From positions 1-64,000 of the forward strand of contig JAPOXW010000013.1 in NCBI GenBank assembly GCA_026706895.1: a DNA stretch of 64,000 bases. The letters are read 5' to 3'. Below the pieces are notes generated by a model, which was not told where the DNA came from, did no database searches, and was given only the letters and a program-made list of their open reading frames with translations. The DNA is from Gammaproteobacteria bacterium (GTDB lineage: Bacteria > Pseudomonadota > Gammaproteobacteria > Poriferisulfidales > Poriferisulfidaceae). The position numbers and the translations under genes were made by a program. Below are positions 8,399 through 16,501 of the stretch, piece by piece (the first letter of the stretch is position 1; each line of letters starts with the position of its first letter).

Positions 8399-9183
8399 GA
8401 TCCTTCCTGCAAGACGGTATGCACAGTTCGGTTGCCGAGTGGCTGCACGGGGCGGGCATTCTGCCCTCTTTGTCGTTCCAGCCAACGCTGCTCCGCCGAT
8501 CCTAAGGCCATTGGCTCTATCGCTAATAGCCAATTCACTCCCTCGGTGCACGGTGGCATCGTCAAGGACCCTCGATAACCCACAAAACGGCTTTGCCGGG
8601 GAATCAGTCCGGTCGGGTCAAGGGTCAGCGGCTCACCAGTCTTGGCAGCCTGCAGCCAATCCCAGAAAGAGTCTGGAAAAGCCTGCGCCGCATCGGGGCG
8701 CAACGGGATCCCAAGCACAGCGATCTCTCCCGAATCGGTTACATGCACCAGATGAAGCTCTCCCGCCTCTGCACCATCCGACCACAAGTGTTCACCCGGA
8801 GTATGGAAGTGGAATTGCCTCAAGGAAAAGGTCCGATCCCCGAGTAGCAGCCGGGAACCCGGCTCCATATCTACCCGGACGGCGTACGCGTTATCGCTCA
8901 GTCGTCCGGTCGTCGGCTGATAGTGGAGCGCAAGACGTTCGACCGTCGGCTCCGCCTCTTTCCCTGACAAGGCAATTGGGGACTGTTCCCGGCCCTCGGC
9001 GCATGCTTTCCAATCCGAATGCAACTGTCCCCAGTGATCCGGGCCTTCACTCCCGCAATAGCTCCAGCAGGGCAATTCTTCAGGTTTACGCGAAGTCACG
9101 GCAAGAGTCCGGTCCACTGCGAGAGACAGCCCGAAGCATGCGAATGAGCTTAGGAAATTCCGTCGATTCCACGTCGTGGGAAT
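8395..9183 (-). CDS. Alpha-class carbonic anhydrase with Tat signal
   Basis: This enzyme interconverts CO2 and bicarbonate in the periplasm. The alpha-CA zinc site is visible: HFHTP supplies two histidines and GELHLVH the third. MPPCTEGVNW is the usual C-terminal motif and QSPI the usual N-terminal one. GTG at 9117 is the first conventional start codon. However, the open frame continues upstream to a TAG at 9190-9192 and encodes a convincing twin-arginine signal, NRRNFLSSFACFGLSLA. No ATG, GTG or TTG exists in that part. The start could be ATT (9181-9183) or ACG (9175-9177, with GGAG 6 bases upstream), or there may be a frameshift. The limit given here is the furthest plausible start. Confidence 0.85.
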   Translation of the reverse strand: MPTTWNRRNFLSSFACFGLSLAVDRTLAVTSRKPEELPCWSYCGSEGPDHWGQLHSDWKACAEGREQSPIALSGKEAEPTVERLALHYQPTTGRLSDNAYAVRVDMEPGSRLLLGDRTFSLRQFHFHTPGEHLWSDGAEAGELHLVHVTDSGEIAVLGIPLRPDAAQAFPDSFWDWLQAAKTGEPLTLDPTGLIPRQSRFVGYRGSLTMPPCTEGVNWLLAIEPMALGSAEQRWLERQRGQNARPVQPLGNRTVHTVLQEGS

Positions 9184-9309
9184 CTCCGGCTAATGGAAGG
9201 AGCACTCGATTTGCTTTCAGGCATCAAAATTACGAGCCATTGTACCTGTCCACCCCCAGCATCCCGGACGCGAATGCCGTAGAATATGCGCGCCTTCTGA
9301 GGATTTGCC

Positions 9310-9981
9310 ATGCCTCTTCCCGACCAGATCGCCCCGTCCATCCTGTCCGCGGATTTCGCACGCCTCGGTGCGGAAGTGGATGCGGTTGTCGAAGCCGGTG
9401 CTGACATGATCCATTTTGACGTAATGGATTACCATTACGTTCCCAATCTCACCATCGGGCCACTGGTCTGCGAAGCCCTGCGCAAGCACGGCGTCACTGT
9501 GCCCATAGACGTTCATTTGATGGTAACTCCGGTGGACGGGTTGATTAACGACTTTGCCAAGGCAGGCGCCAGTTCCATTACGTTCCACCCGGAAGCGACC
9601 CAGCATGTGGACCGCAGCCTGCAATTGGCCCGCGATCTAGGCTGCAAGAACGGGCTGGTGCTCAATCCGGCCACGCCTTTGGGCGCCTTGGATCATGTTC
9701 TGGACAAGATCGACATGGTCCTGCTGATGTCCGTCAATCCCGGATTCGGGGGGCAGTCCTTTATCCCGCAAACCCTGGAAAAGATCCGCCAGGCCCGTGC
9801 CCGGCTTGACACCTGCGACCAACCGGTTCGCCTGGAAGTCGACGGTGGCATCAAGGTGGACAACATCGCCAGCGTGAAAGAGGCTGGAGCGGATACGTTC
9901 GTTTGTGGCTCTGCCGTCTTCGGCAGCGATGATTACACAGCCACGATGGCTGCGCTACGCGCGGAACTCGCCCGGATCTGA
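9310..9981 (+). CDS. rpe: Ribulose-phosphate 3-epimerase
   Basis: Rpe interconverts ribulose-5-phosphate and xylulose-5-phosphate in the pentose phosphate and Calvin cycles. The 223-residue TIM-barrel protein has the family motifs [31 protein letters not shown] (metal ligands), [18 protein letters not shown] and EVDGGI. In many gammaproteobacteria rpe is followed by gph and the trp operon. Here trpE lies 2.2 kb downstream, with no gph between. Confidence 0.97.
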   Translation: MPLPDQIAPSILSADFARLGAEVDAVVEAGADMIHFDVMDYHYVPNLTIGPLVCEALRKHGVTVPIDVHLMVTPVDGLINDFAKAGASSITFHPEATQHVDRSLQLARDLGCKNGLVLNPATPLGALDHVLDKIDMVLLMSVNPGFGGQSFIPQTLEKIRQARARLDTCDQPVRLEVDGGIKVDNIASVKEAGADTFVCGSAVFGSDDYTATMAALRAELARI

Positions 9982-10091
9982 AGGCATTGATCGAATCTAG
10001 TACGGCACAACTGTCAAGCAGGGCGCGCCCAGACGCTTGAATCAATGTCAGAGGGCAAAGGCCTTGCCTTCCGGATTACAAATTACTGGCT

Positions 10092-10373
10092 TCAAGCCGT
10101 GACGAAATGTTCGACTGAGATCTTCTCAGCGCGGTCTTGAGCCTGCCACAGATCGTACGCCATCTGCATCCCCAGCCAAGTCTCAGGAGTCGAACCGAAT
10201 GCCTTTGATAGGCGGATCGCCATATCAATGGAAATACCGGTCCGCTCGTTCACGAGTTTTGAAAGCGCTTGGCGTGTGACTCCCAAGCCTTGAGCAGCCC
10301 GAGTAACGGAAAGTCCCAGAGGCTCAAGGCATTGCCTTTTCACGATTCCGCCTGGATGTGGAGGGTTTTTCAT
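10092..10373 (-). CDS. higA: Orphan HigA-family antitoxin
   Basis: This 93-residue protein matches the HigA addiction-module antidote family. It starts NPPHPGGIVKRQCLEPLG and contains an XRE-type helix-turn-helix (SVTRAAQGLGVTRQALSKLVN, then GISIDMAIRLSKAFG and ETWLGMQMAYDLWQA). HigB toxins normally sit directly upstream. Here only about 120 bases separate it from the divergent tatA, and no RelE-like frame is visible on either side. It is therefore probably a retained antitoxin or a repurposed regulator. Confidence 0.85.
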   Translation of the reverse strand: MKNPPHPGGIVKRQCLEPLGLSVTRAAQGLGVTRQALSKLVNERTGISIDMAIRLSKAFGSTPETWLGMQMAYDLWQAQDRAEKISVEHFVTA

Positions 10374-10494
10374 GAACCCCAGATGTTGCCGTGCAACTTA
10401 CCAATTGACAATTGGCGACGAGGAGTATGGGACCAAGATACCCGCCCAAATAAGGTACAATGCCGTCATTCACATTGGCTGACGAAATAGGCTT

Positions 10495-10698
10495 ATGGGC
10501 GGCATCAGCATCTGGCAGATTCTTATCATTCTGGCCATCGTGCTGCTGCTGTTTGGCACCAAGCGCTTGCGCAACATAGGCGGCGACCTAGGCGAGGCCA
10601 TCAAGGGTTTCAAGCAGTCCATGCAGTCTGCATCACAGACTGAGAAGTCCGATACCGACGATTCCACCGAATCCAAGAAAGACACTCCGGGCAGTTAA
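10495..10698 (+). CDS. tatA: TatA, Tat translocase pore subunit
   Basis: TatA is the pore-forming subunit of the twin-arginine translocase. The 67-residue protein has the short N-terminal membrane helix ([21 protein letters not shown]), the [20 protein letters not shown] hinge and amphipathic helix, and an acidic, disordered tail. It lies alone between the orphan higA and an XRE/ImmA gene. The partner genes tatB and tatC are about 41 kb away, after hisE, where tatA would normally also be. No second tatA is visible near tatBC in this window. Confidence 0.93.
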   Translation: MGGISIWQILIILAIVLLLFGTKRLRNIGGDLGEAIKGFKQSMQSASQTEKSDTDDSTESKKDTPGS

Positions 10699-10814
10699 CG
10701 CCTGATCGGCGGCGATCTGCCACCTCAACCTCTGTTTGACAATAAAGTCGGCGGGCACTCGCTCTCCGCCTCGCTTCATATTGGTCTTCAGAGGTGAAAA
10801 CGATAAAACATATA

Positions 10815-10847
10815 TTGCATGATAATCTTGCATTATTTATAATGCAA
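10815..10847 (+). promoter_or_regulatory. Promoter with overlapping operator of the XRE/ImmA gene
   Basis: TTGCAT (10815-10820) and TATAAT (10838-10843) are spaced by 17 bases and make a good sigma70 promoter. Embedded in it are a perfect inverted repeat TTGCATTA-TTTA-TAATGCAA (10828-10847) and an extra direct copy TTGCATGAT at 10815-10823, 13 bases upstream of the matching half-site. A repressor bound here would block both promoter elements. The downstream XRE protein is the obvious candidate, implying autorepression. Confidence 0.7.
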
Positions 10848-10872
10848 TTTACCTCAGTTGAGGGGAAATACC

Positions 10873-11982
10873 GTGTCTCAATATCTGATTGGGCGAAGGA
10901 TCAAGGCCCTGCGGAAGGAAAAAGGCCTGACACAGGATGGCCTCACGAAACTGTTGGGTTTCAACGACCGGCAAACCGTTTCCGCCATCGAAACCGGAAC
11001 GCGCCGTGTCACCGCGGATGAACTGGTGCTTGTCGCCGAGAAATTCGGCGAGCCGCTCGACTATTTCACTGATTCCTTCCGGCTCGTCGGCGAAGGGTGT
11101 TTTTCCTGGCGTCAGACGGGCGCAGAAGTTGGACAATTGAATGTTTATGAGCAACTCGCAGGAAGTTGGATTGCTGCGTATCGCACCTTGAGTAATCAAA
11201 TCGGACAGGAACGACCACTGCTGCGATACGCGCTCAGCCTCGATCGCCATGCACGTTACGAGGATGCAATGCAGGCAGGGGAACGGTTTGCCAGCCAATT
11301 CAGCCTCGGAAAAGCACCCGCATTGCGACTTGCCGAGGTGATGGAAAACGATCTGGGTATTTCCGTCCTTATGGTCGATGCGCCTGACAACATCTCTGGC
11401 GCAGCCTGTCGGTTGCCAGATCTAGATGTTGCACTAATTGCGCGTCACGAAGTGGCTGCACGGCGCCACTTCAATCTTGCTCACGAACTTTTCCATCTGC
11501 TCACCTGGGAAGCCATGCCACCCAAGCATATAGAAGAGGCAGAAAGCAAAACCGGAAACCGTATCGAGCAGCTCGCCAATAATTTCGCAGCAGCGGTACT
11601 TATGCCGTCGGAAATCCTGGAGCAATTTGGCGAATGGTCCGATTTTGACAAAAAAGAGTTAATTGCCCACTTGAATCTCGTGGCGGATGAACTGCATGTA
11701 ACGTCTTCGGCTTTGAAATGGCGTCTGGTCGCGCTTGGAAAACTGAAAAAGACAGTTGCGGATTCATTGCCTCAAGTCGAATTACGAAACAACGGCCGCA
11801 ACTCTATCGTGGAACAAGATCCTCCTCCCCTGTTCTCTCCATCCTTCATGAAAGTAATCGGCAATGCGATTGAAGACGGAAAGGTTTCAGTCCGGCGTTT
11901 GGCACGGTTATTCAACATGTCTGTAGACGACTTCTCGAACTTGTTTACGGCACAAGGCTTGGAAAGTCCCATTTTCCCGTGA
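10873..11982 (+). CDS. XRE helix-turn-helix regulator fused to ImmA/IrrE metallopeptidase
   Basis: This is a 369-residue two-domain protein. An N-terminal XRE helix-turn-helix (about 8-65: IKALRKEKGLTQDGLTKLLG, AIETGTRRVTADELVLVAEKF) is followed by an ImmA/IrrE-type zinc protease domain with HELFHLLTW (HExxH) near residue 205. The C-terminal extension is of unknown role. GTG at 10873 is preferred over the upstream TTG because AGGGG lies 7 bases upstream. Such proteins act as self-cleaving or cleavage-activated repressors in stress response and mobile-element control, and are often paired with a PIN-domain gene. Here that partner is only a remnant immediately downstream. Confidence 0.85.
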   Translation: MSQYLIGRRIKALRKEKGLTQDGLTKLLGFNDRQTVSAIETGTRRVTADELVLVAEKFGEPLDYFTDSFRLVGEGCFSWRQTGAEVGQLNVYEQLAGSWIAAYRTLSNQIGQERPLLRYALSLDRHARYEDAMQAGERFASQFSLGKAPALRLAEVMENDLGISVLMVDAPDNISGAACRLPDLDVALIARHEVAARRHFNLAHELFHLLTWEAMPPKHIEEAESKTGNRIEQLANNFAAAVLMPSEILEQFGEWSDFDKKELIAHLNLVADELHVTSSALKWRLVALGKLKKTVADSLPQVELRNNGRNSIVEQDPPPLFSPSFMKVIGNAIEDGKVSVRRLARLFNMSVDDFSNLFTAQGLESPIFP

Positions 11983-11988
11983 GGCACC

Positions 11989-12140
11989 ATGGCCCACTCC
12001 CGAAGGTCGATATTGGTCGACACCAATGCGATGACATTGGCCACAAACCCAAGGTGCCTCTGAGGGATGCTTACACTCGAAAATGGCTGCAAAAAACACT
12101 CGGCAAATTAATTTGCGCAGAAGCTTTCGATTCGATGTAG
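11989..12140 (+). pseudogene. Remnant of a PIN-domain-like gene after the ImmA gene
   Basis: ATG at 11989, 6 bases after the ImmA stop, opens a 24-codon frame reading RRSILVDTNAM, which resembles the start of a PIN nuclease (VDTN with the catalytic Asp). It stops at 12063. In the next frame the sequence continues as IGHKPKVPLRDAYTRKWLQK and ends at a TAG at 12138-12140. Together these look like both ends of a gene whose middle was deleted and whose frame was lost. Family assignment from such a short stretch is tentative. Confidence 0.45.
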
Positions 12141-12206
12141 GCTCCTCTCCACCTGCGACCATTTCCTCTGCGCTTAAAATGCGGACACCAAACAACGGAC
12201 TCTTCC

Positions 12207-13682
12207 GTGAACGACCACCCTACCTTGAGCCAAGCTCAATTCGAGCGCTACCGTTCCGAAGGCTGTACGCATGTCCCGCTGGTGACCATGCTGCCGGCAG
12301 GCCAGCACAAGGCCTTGGCCCTGTACGCGCCGATAGCGGATCAGCCGGGCAGTTACCTGCTTGAATCCGGAGAAATTGATACGCACGCCGGGCGGTACTC
12401 GATCATCGGCATGCCCACCGCGGTCGAACTGATTTACCAGGACAGCCGGTTTCGCATCGTGGAAGGCGGCGAAACCCGAAGCGCCCAGGAGACCGACGAC
12501 CCGTTGTCCTGCGTGGAAGGCTACCTGCACAGTCACAAAGTCGCCCCCCTGACGGAAGACCTGCGCTTCGGAGGCGGCCTGGTCGGCTATTTCGGCTACG
12601 ACCTGATCCGAACCATCGAGCCGGTTCTCGCCGGGAGCCGGCCGGACGACCTGCTTGGCCTGCCGGACCTGTGGCTGCTTCGCTCGACCGAACTGATCAT
12701 GTTGGACAACCAGACAGGGCAGATCCTGCTGATCGTCAACCAACCGGTAGATGTTCCAGAAGCCTATGCGGCAGGATGCCGACGGCTGCAGGAATTGCGC
12801 GCTCAAGTCGAAGAGACCCCGGAGCCGGAACCACTGGTGGAAACACCGGACCGGGAATCCTCGTTCACATCGGGATTTACCGAGGCCGGGTTCTGCGAAG
12901 CAGTTCAGACGGCCCGCGAATACATCATCGCGGGTGACCTGATGCAGGTCGTGCTCTCGCAGCGGCTCAGCCGGCCCTACCAGGGCGATCCGTTCCACAT
13001 GTACCGCGGCCTGCACGAACTCAACCCTTCTCCCTACATGTATTTCCTGAATCTCGGCCCGGTCCAGGTGGTCGGCTCCAGCCCGGAAATCCTGGTACGC
13101 CGCGAGGACGATGACGTCACGGTGCGCCCGATCGCCGGGACCCGCTGGCGCGGCGAGACGGAAGAAGAAGACCTGAAGCTGGAAGCGGAACTTCTGGCCG
13201 ACCCGAAAGAATGCGCCGAACACCTGATGCTGATCGACCTCGGCCGCAACGATATCGGCCGAGTCTGCCAGCCGGGCACGGTCCGACTGACTGAACAGAT
13301 GGTGATCGAGCGCTACTCCCACGTCATGCACATGGTCTCGAACGTGGAAGGAAAACTGTCGCCGGGCATCTCGACCCAAGACGTACTACGAGCGACCTTC
13401 CCGGCCGGAACGGTCAGCGGCGCCCCCAAGATTCGGGCCATGGAGATCATCGACGAGCTGGAACCGTCAAGCCGGGGCATTTATTCCGGAGCCATCGGCT
13501 ACTTCGGGTGGGATCGGAACCTCGACACCGCTATCGCCATTCGAACCGCAATCGTTCACAATGGACAGATTCATGTGCAGGCCGGGGCCGGGATCGTTTA
13601 CGATTCAATTCCAGAGCGAGAATGGCATGAAACCATGCACAAGGCGCAAGCCCTGCTCCAGGTCGCGGACCGGTACTGCTGA
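12207..13682 (+). CDS. trpE: Anthranilate synthase component I
   Basis: TrpE converts chorismate to anthranilate, the first step of tryptophan biosynthesis, using ammonia delivered by TrpG. The 491-residue protein has the chorismate-binding core motifs LSQRLSRPY, SSPEILVR, RPIAGTRWRG, LIDLGRNDIGRV and FPAGTVSGAPK. The start is GTG at 12207. It heads trpE-trpG-trpD-trpC. No leader peptide rich in Trp codons or attenuator is apparent in the short stretch between it and the decayed PIN gene. Confidence 0.97.
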   Translation: MNDHPTLSQAQFERYRSEGCTHVPLVTMLPAGQHKALALYAPIADQPGSYLLESGEIDTHAGRYSIIGMPTAVELIYQDSRFRIVEGGETRSAQETDDPLSCVEGYLHSHKVAPLTEDLRFGGGLVGYFGYDLIRTIEPVLAGSRPDDLLGLPDLWLLRSTELIMLDNQTGQILLIVNQPVDVPEAYAAGCRRLQELRAQVEETPEPEPLVETPDRESSFTSGFTEAGFCEAVQTAREYIIAGDLMQVVLSQRLSRPYQGDPFHMYRGLHELNPSPYMYFLNLGPVQVVGSSPEILVRREDDDVTVRPIAGTRWRGETEEEDLKLEAELLADPKECAEHLMLIDLGRNDIGRVCQPGTVRLTEQMVIERYSHVMHMVSNVEGKLSPGISTQDVLRATFPAGTVSGAPKIRAMEIIDELEPSSRGIYSGAIGYFGWDRNLDTAIAIRTAIVHNGQIHVQAGAGIVYDSIPEREWHETMHKAQALLQVADRYC

Positions 13683-13697
13683 ATACGGATTGCCATC

Positions 13698-14266
<569 letters not shown>

Positions 14267-14270
<4 letters not shown>

Positions 14271-15313
14271 CCCCGGATCACGCCCTCGAGATCGCCCAAG
14301 CCGGTTCCGACCTCGACGCCGCACAGATGGAGGCGTTGATGCGTTCGATCATGGCCGGCGAAGTGGAACCCGACAAACTCAAGGCCCTGCTGATTGCCTG
14401 GCGCGACAAGGGCGAGGCAGTTTCGGAGATCGTCGGGGCCGCAAGGGCTATGCGCGCCTGTTCCGTACGCATCAACGTCAATGCGCCGCAAATTCTCGAC
14501 ACCTGCGGCACCGGCGGCGATGGCTTGAGGACTTTCAATGTTTCCACCGCCGTGGCAATCGTTGCTGCGGCAGCGGGCGTTACCGTGGCGAAACACGGCA
14601 ATCGCGCAGTCAGTTCCAGCAGCGGCAGCGCCGATGTGCTCGCCGCAGCCGGCCTTGCGATCGATCTTCAGCCAGAGTCGGTGCGCCACTGTATCGAAGA
14701 AGCCGGGATCGGTTTCCTGTTCGCCCCCTCTCACCACCCGGCGATGCGGCACGCCGCCCCGGTCCGCAAGGAGATCGGGACCCGGACACTGTTCAACCTG
14801 CTGGGGCCCCTGACCAATCCGGCTGGCGCCACCCATCAGTTGATCGGGCTGTTTGATGCCCGCTGGCTACGCCCCTACGCCGAAACCCTGGCGAAACTGG
14901 GCAGCACGCGTGCCATGGTCGTACACTCGCGGGACGGCATGGACGAACTCTCCCTGAATGCGCCGACCGATTTCGCCCTCTTGGATCAGGGGAAGGTCTC
15001 CACCGGCACGCTGGACCCTAAAGCGCACGGATTCGAACCCGTGGACCCGGCTTCACTGCAGGCCGATTCCGCCGAGGACAGCCTCGCTATGATTCGCGAG
15101 GCATTTGCCGGTAAACCTTCACCCGCAGCAGACCTGATCTGCCTGAATGCTGGCGTAGCACTGCATACCGTCGGAAACGTCGAGGACGTGAGCGACGGCA
15201 TCCACCAGGCCCGCGTCATCCTTGAAGACGGTTCCGCTGCCGCCGAATTGGATCAGCTCGCACAAATCACCCAGCGTCTAAAGCAGGAGGAAGCCGATGC
15301 AGATGCTGGATGA
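14267..15313 (+). CDS. trpD: Anthranilate phosphoribosyltransferase
   Basis: TrpD transfers phosphoribose from PRPP to anthranilate. The 348-residue protein has the family signatures [17 protein letters not shown] and [21 protein letters not shown], and the conserved stretch [17 protein letters not shown]. The ATG overlaps the trpG stop, and its end overlaps the trpC start region, so this is a tightly packed operon. Confidence 0.97.
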
Positions 15314-16088
15314 GATTCTGGCGCACAAGCGCGACGAAATCGTACGGAAAAAAGGCAAGGTTTCGGAAGCGGGATTCCGGGAGATGGCACATGAGAATCC
15401 GTCGCCCGGCGGCTTCCGCGATGCCCTCAAGGCCGCAATCGCACAGGATCGCCCGGCCGTCATCGCCGAACTTAAAAGAGCCTCTCCGAGCCGAGGCGTC
15501 ATCCGCGAGGACTTCGATCCGACTGCCATAGCCAGCAGTTACCAGCGCGGTGGTGCTGCCGCCCTGTCGGTGCTGACCGATGCAAAGTATTTCAAGGGCT
15601 CCGGAGTCGTCCTGGAGCTGGCTCGGCGGGGTTCCACCCTGCCCATCCTGCGCAAGGATTTCATACTCGACCCCTACCAGGTCTACGAAAGCTGCGCCAT
15701 GGGAGCCGCCGCCATCTTGCTGATCGTCGCTGCCCTGTCGGATGATGAACTCAAGGAACTCCAACAACTGGCCCGAACTTTCGGGCTGGACGTGCTGGTG
15801 GAAGTGCACGACGGCGAAGAGTTGGATCGCGCGGCATCGATCGGTGCGGATCTGATCGGCATCAACAACCGCGACCTGCAGACCTTCGATGTAAGCTTGG
15901 ACACAACCGTCCAACTGGCCCCGCAAGCACCTGAAAATGCTGTTGTAGTCGCGGAAAGCGGCATTCACACCCCGGAGGACATCGCCAAGATTCGTGCCCG
16001 CGATGTGCAGGCTTTCCTGATCGGCGAGAGCCTGATGCGGGCAGACAATCCCGGCGACCGCTTGGCCGAACTGTTGCAGGAAGCATGA
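15297..16088 (+). CDS. trpC: Indole-3-glycerol phosphate synthase
   Basis: TrpC cyclises the anthranilate-derived deoxyribulotide to indole-3-glycerol phosphate. The 263-residue TIM barrel carries AELKRASPSRGVI (catalytic Lys), RKDFILDPYQV, GINNRDLQTF and VVAESGIHT. ATG at 15297 overlaps trpD by 17 bases, and ATG at 15303 is an alternative giving [10 protein letters not shown]. trpF, trpB and trpA are not in the window. The stop overlaps the OsmC-family gene start by 4 bases. Confidence 0.97.
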   Translation: MQMLDEILAHKRDEIVRKKGKVSEAGFREMAHENPSPGGFRDALKAAIAQDRPAVIAELKRASPSRGVIREDFDPTAIASSYQRGGAAALSVLTDAKYFKGSGVVLELARRGSTLPILRKDFILDPYQVYESCAMGAAAILLIVAALSDDELKELQQLARTFGLDVLVEVHDGEELDRAASIGADLIGINNRDLQTFDVSLDTTVQLAPQAPENAVVVAESGIHTPEDIAKIRARDVQAFLIGESLMRADNPGDRLAELLQEA

Positions 16089-16501
16089 AAGCGCGCGTCA
16101 CCTGGCAGGAGCACCGCACGTTCGTCGGAGAATCCGGCAGCGGGCACACGGTCGTCATGGATGGCGCACCCGAACACGGCGGGCGTAACCTCGCCGCGCG
16201 TCCGATGGAAATGATGCTGCTGGGAATGGGCGGATGCAGCGCATTCGATGTGGTCGGCATGCTGGAACGTGCCCGCCAGCCGTTGGACCGGCTGGAACTG
16301 GAAATCGAAGCTGAGCGGGCCGAGGACATTCCCCAAGTGTTTACCCGCATTCACGTGGTTTACCGGGCATTCGGTAACGGCCTGTCGGAGGCGCAGGTAC
16401 GCCGTGCCGTCGACCTCTCGGTCACCAAATACTGTTCCGCCTCCCTGATGCTCGGAGAAACCGCCGAAATCACCTACGATCTCGAACTGATCGAAAACTG
16501 A
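16085..16501 (+). CDS. OsmC-family protein
   Basis: This 138-residue OsmC/Ohr-fold protein has the two redox cysteines of the family in GMGGCSAFDVVGML and TKYCSASLM. Family members reduce organic or other hydroperoxides, although some are of unknown function (YhfA-type). It overlaps trpC by 4 bases and bioA by 1 base, so it is co-transcribed with the trp genes. No functional link to tryptophan synthesis is implied beyond shared expression. Confidence 0.85.
   Translation: MKARVTWQEHRTFVGESGSGHTVVMDGAPEHGGRNLAARPMEMMLLGMGGCSAFDVVGMLERARQPLDRLELEIEAERAEDIPQVFTRIHVVYRAFGNGLSEAQVRRAVDLSVTKYCSASLMLGETAEITYDLELIEN

Noticed and set aside
12141-12206. trp leader peptide and attenuator
   Set aside because: The 66-base gap has no frame with consecutive Trp codons and no alternating hairpins.
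12174-13379. About 400-codon minus-strand frame
   Set aside because: Antisense shadow of trpE with composition of a mirrored coding frame.
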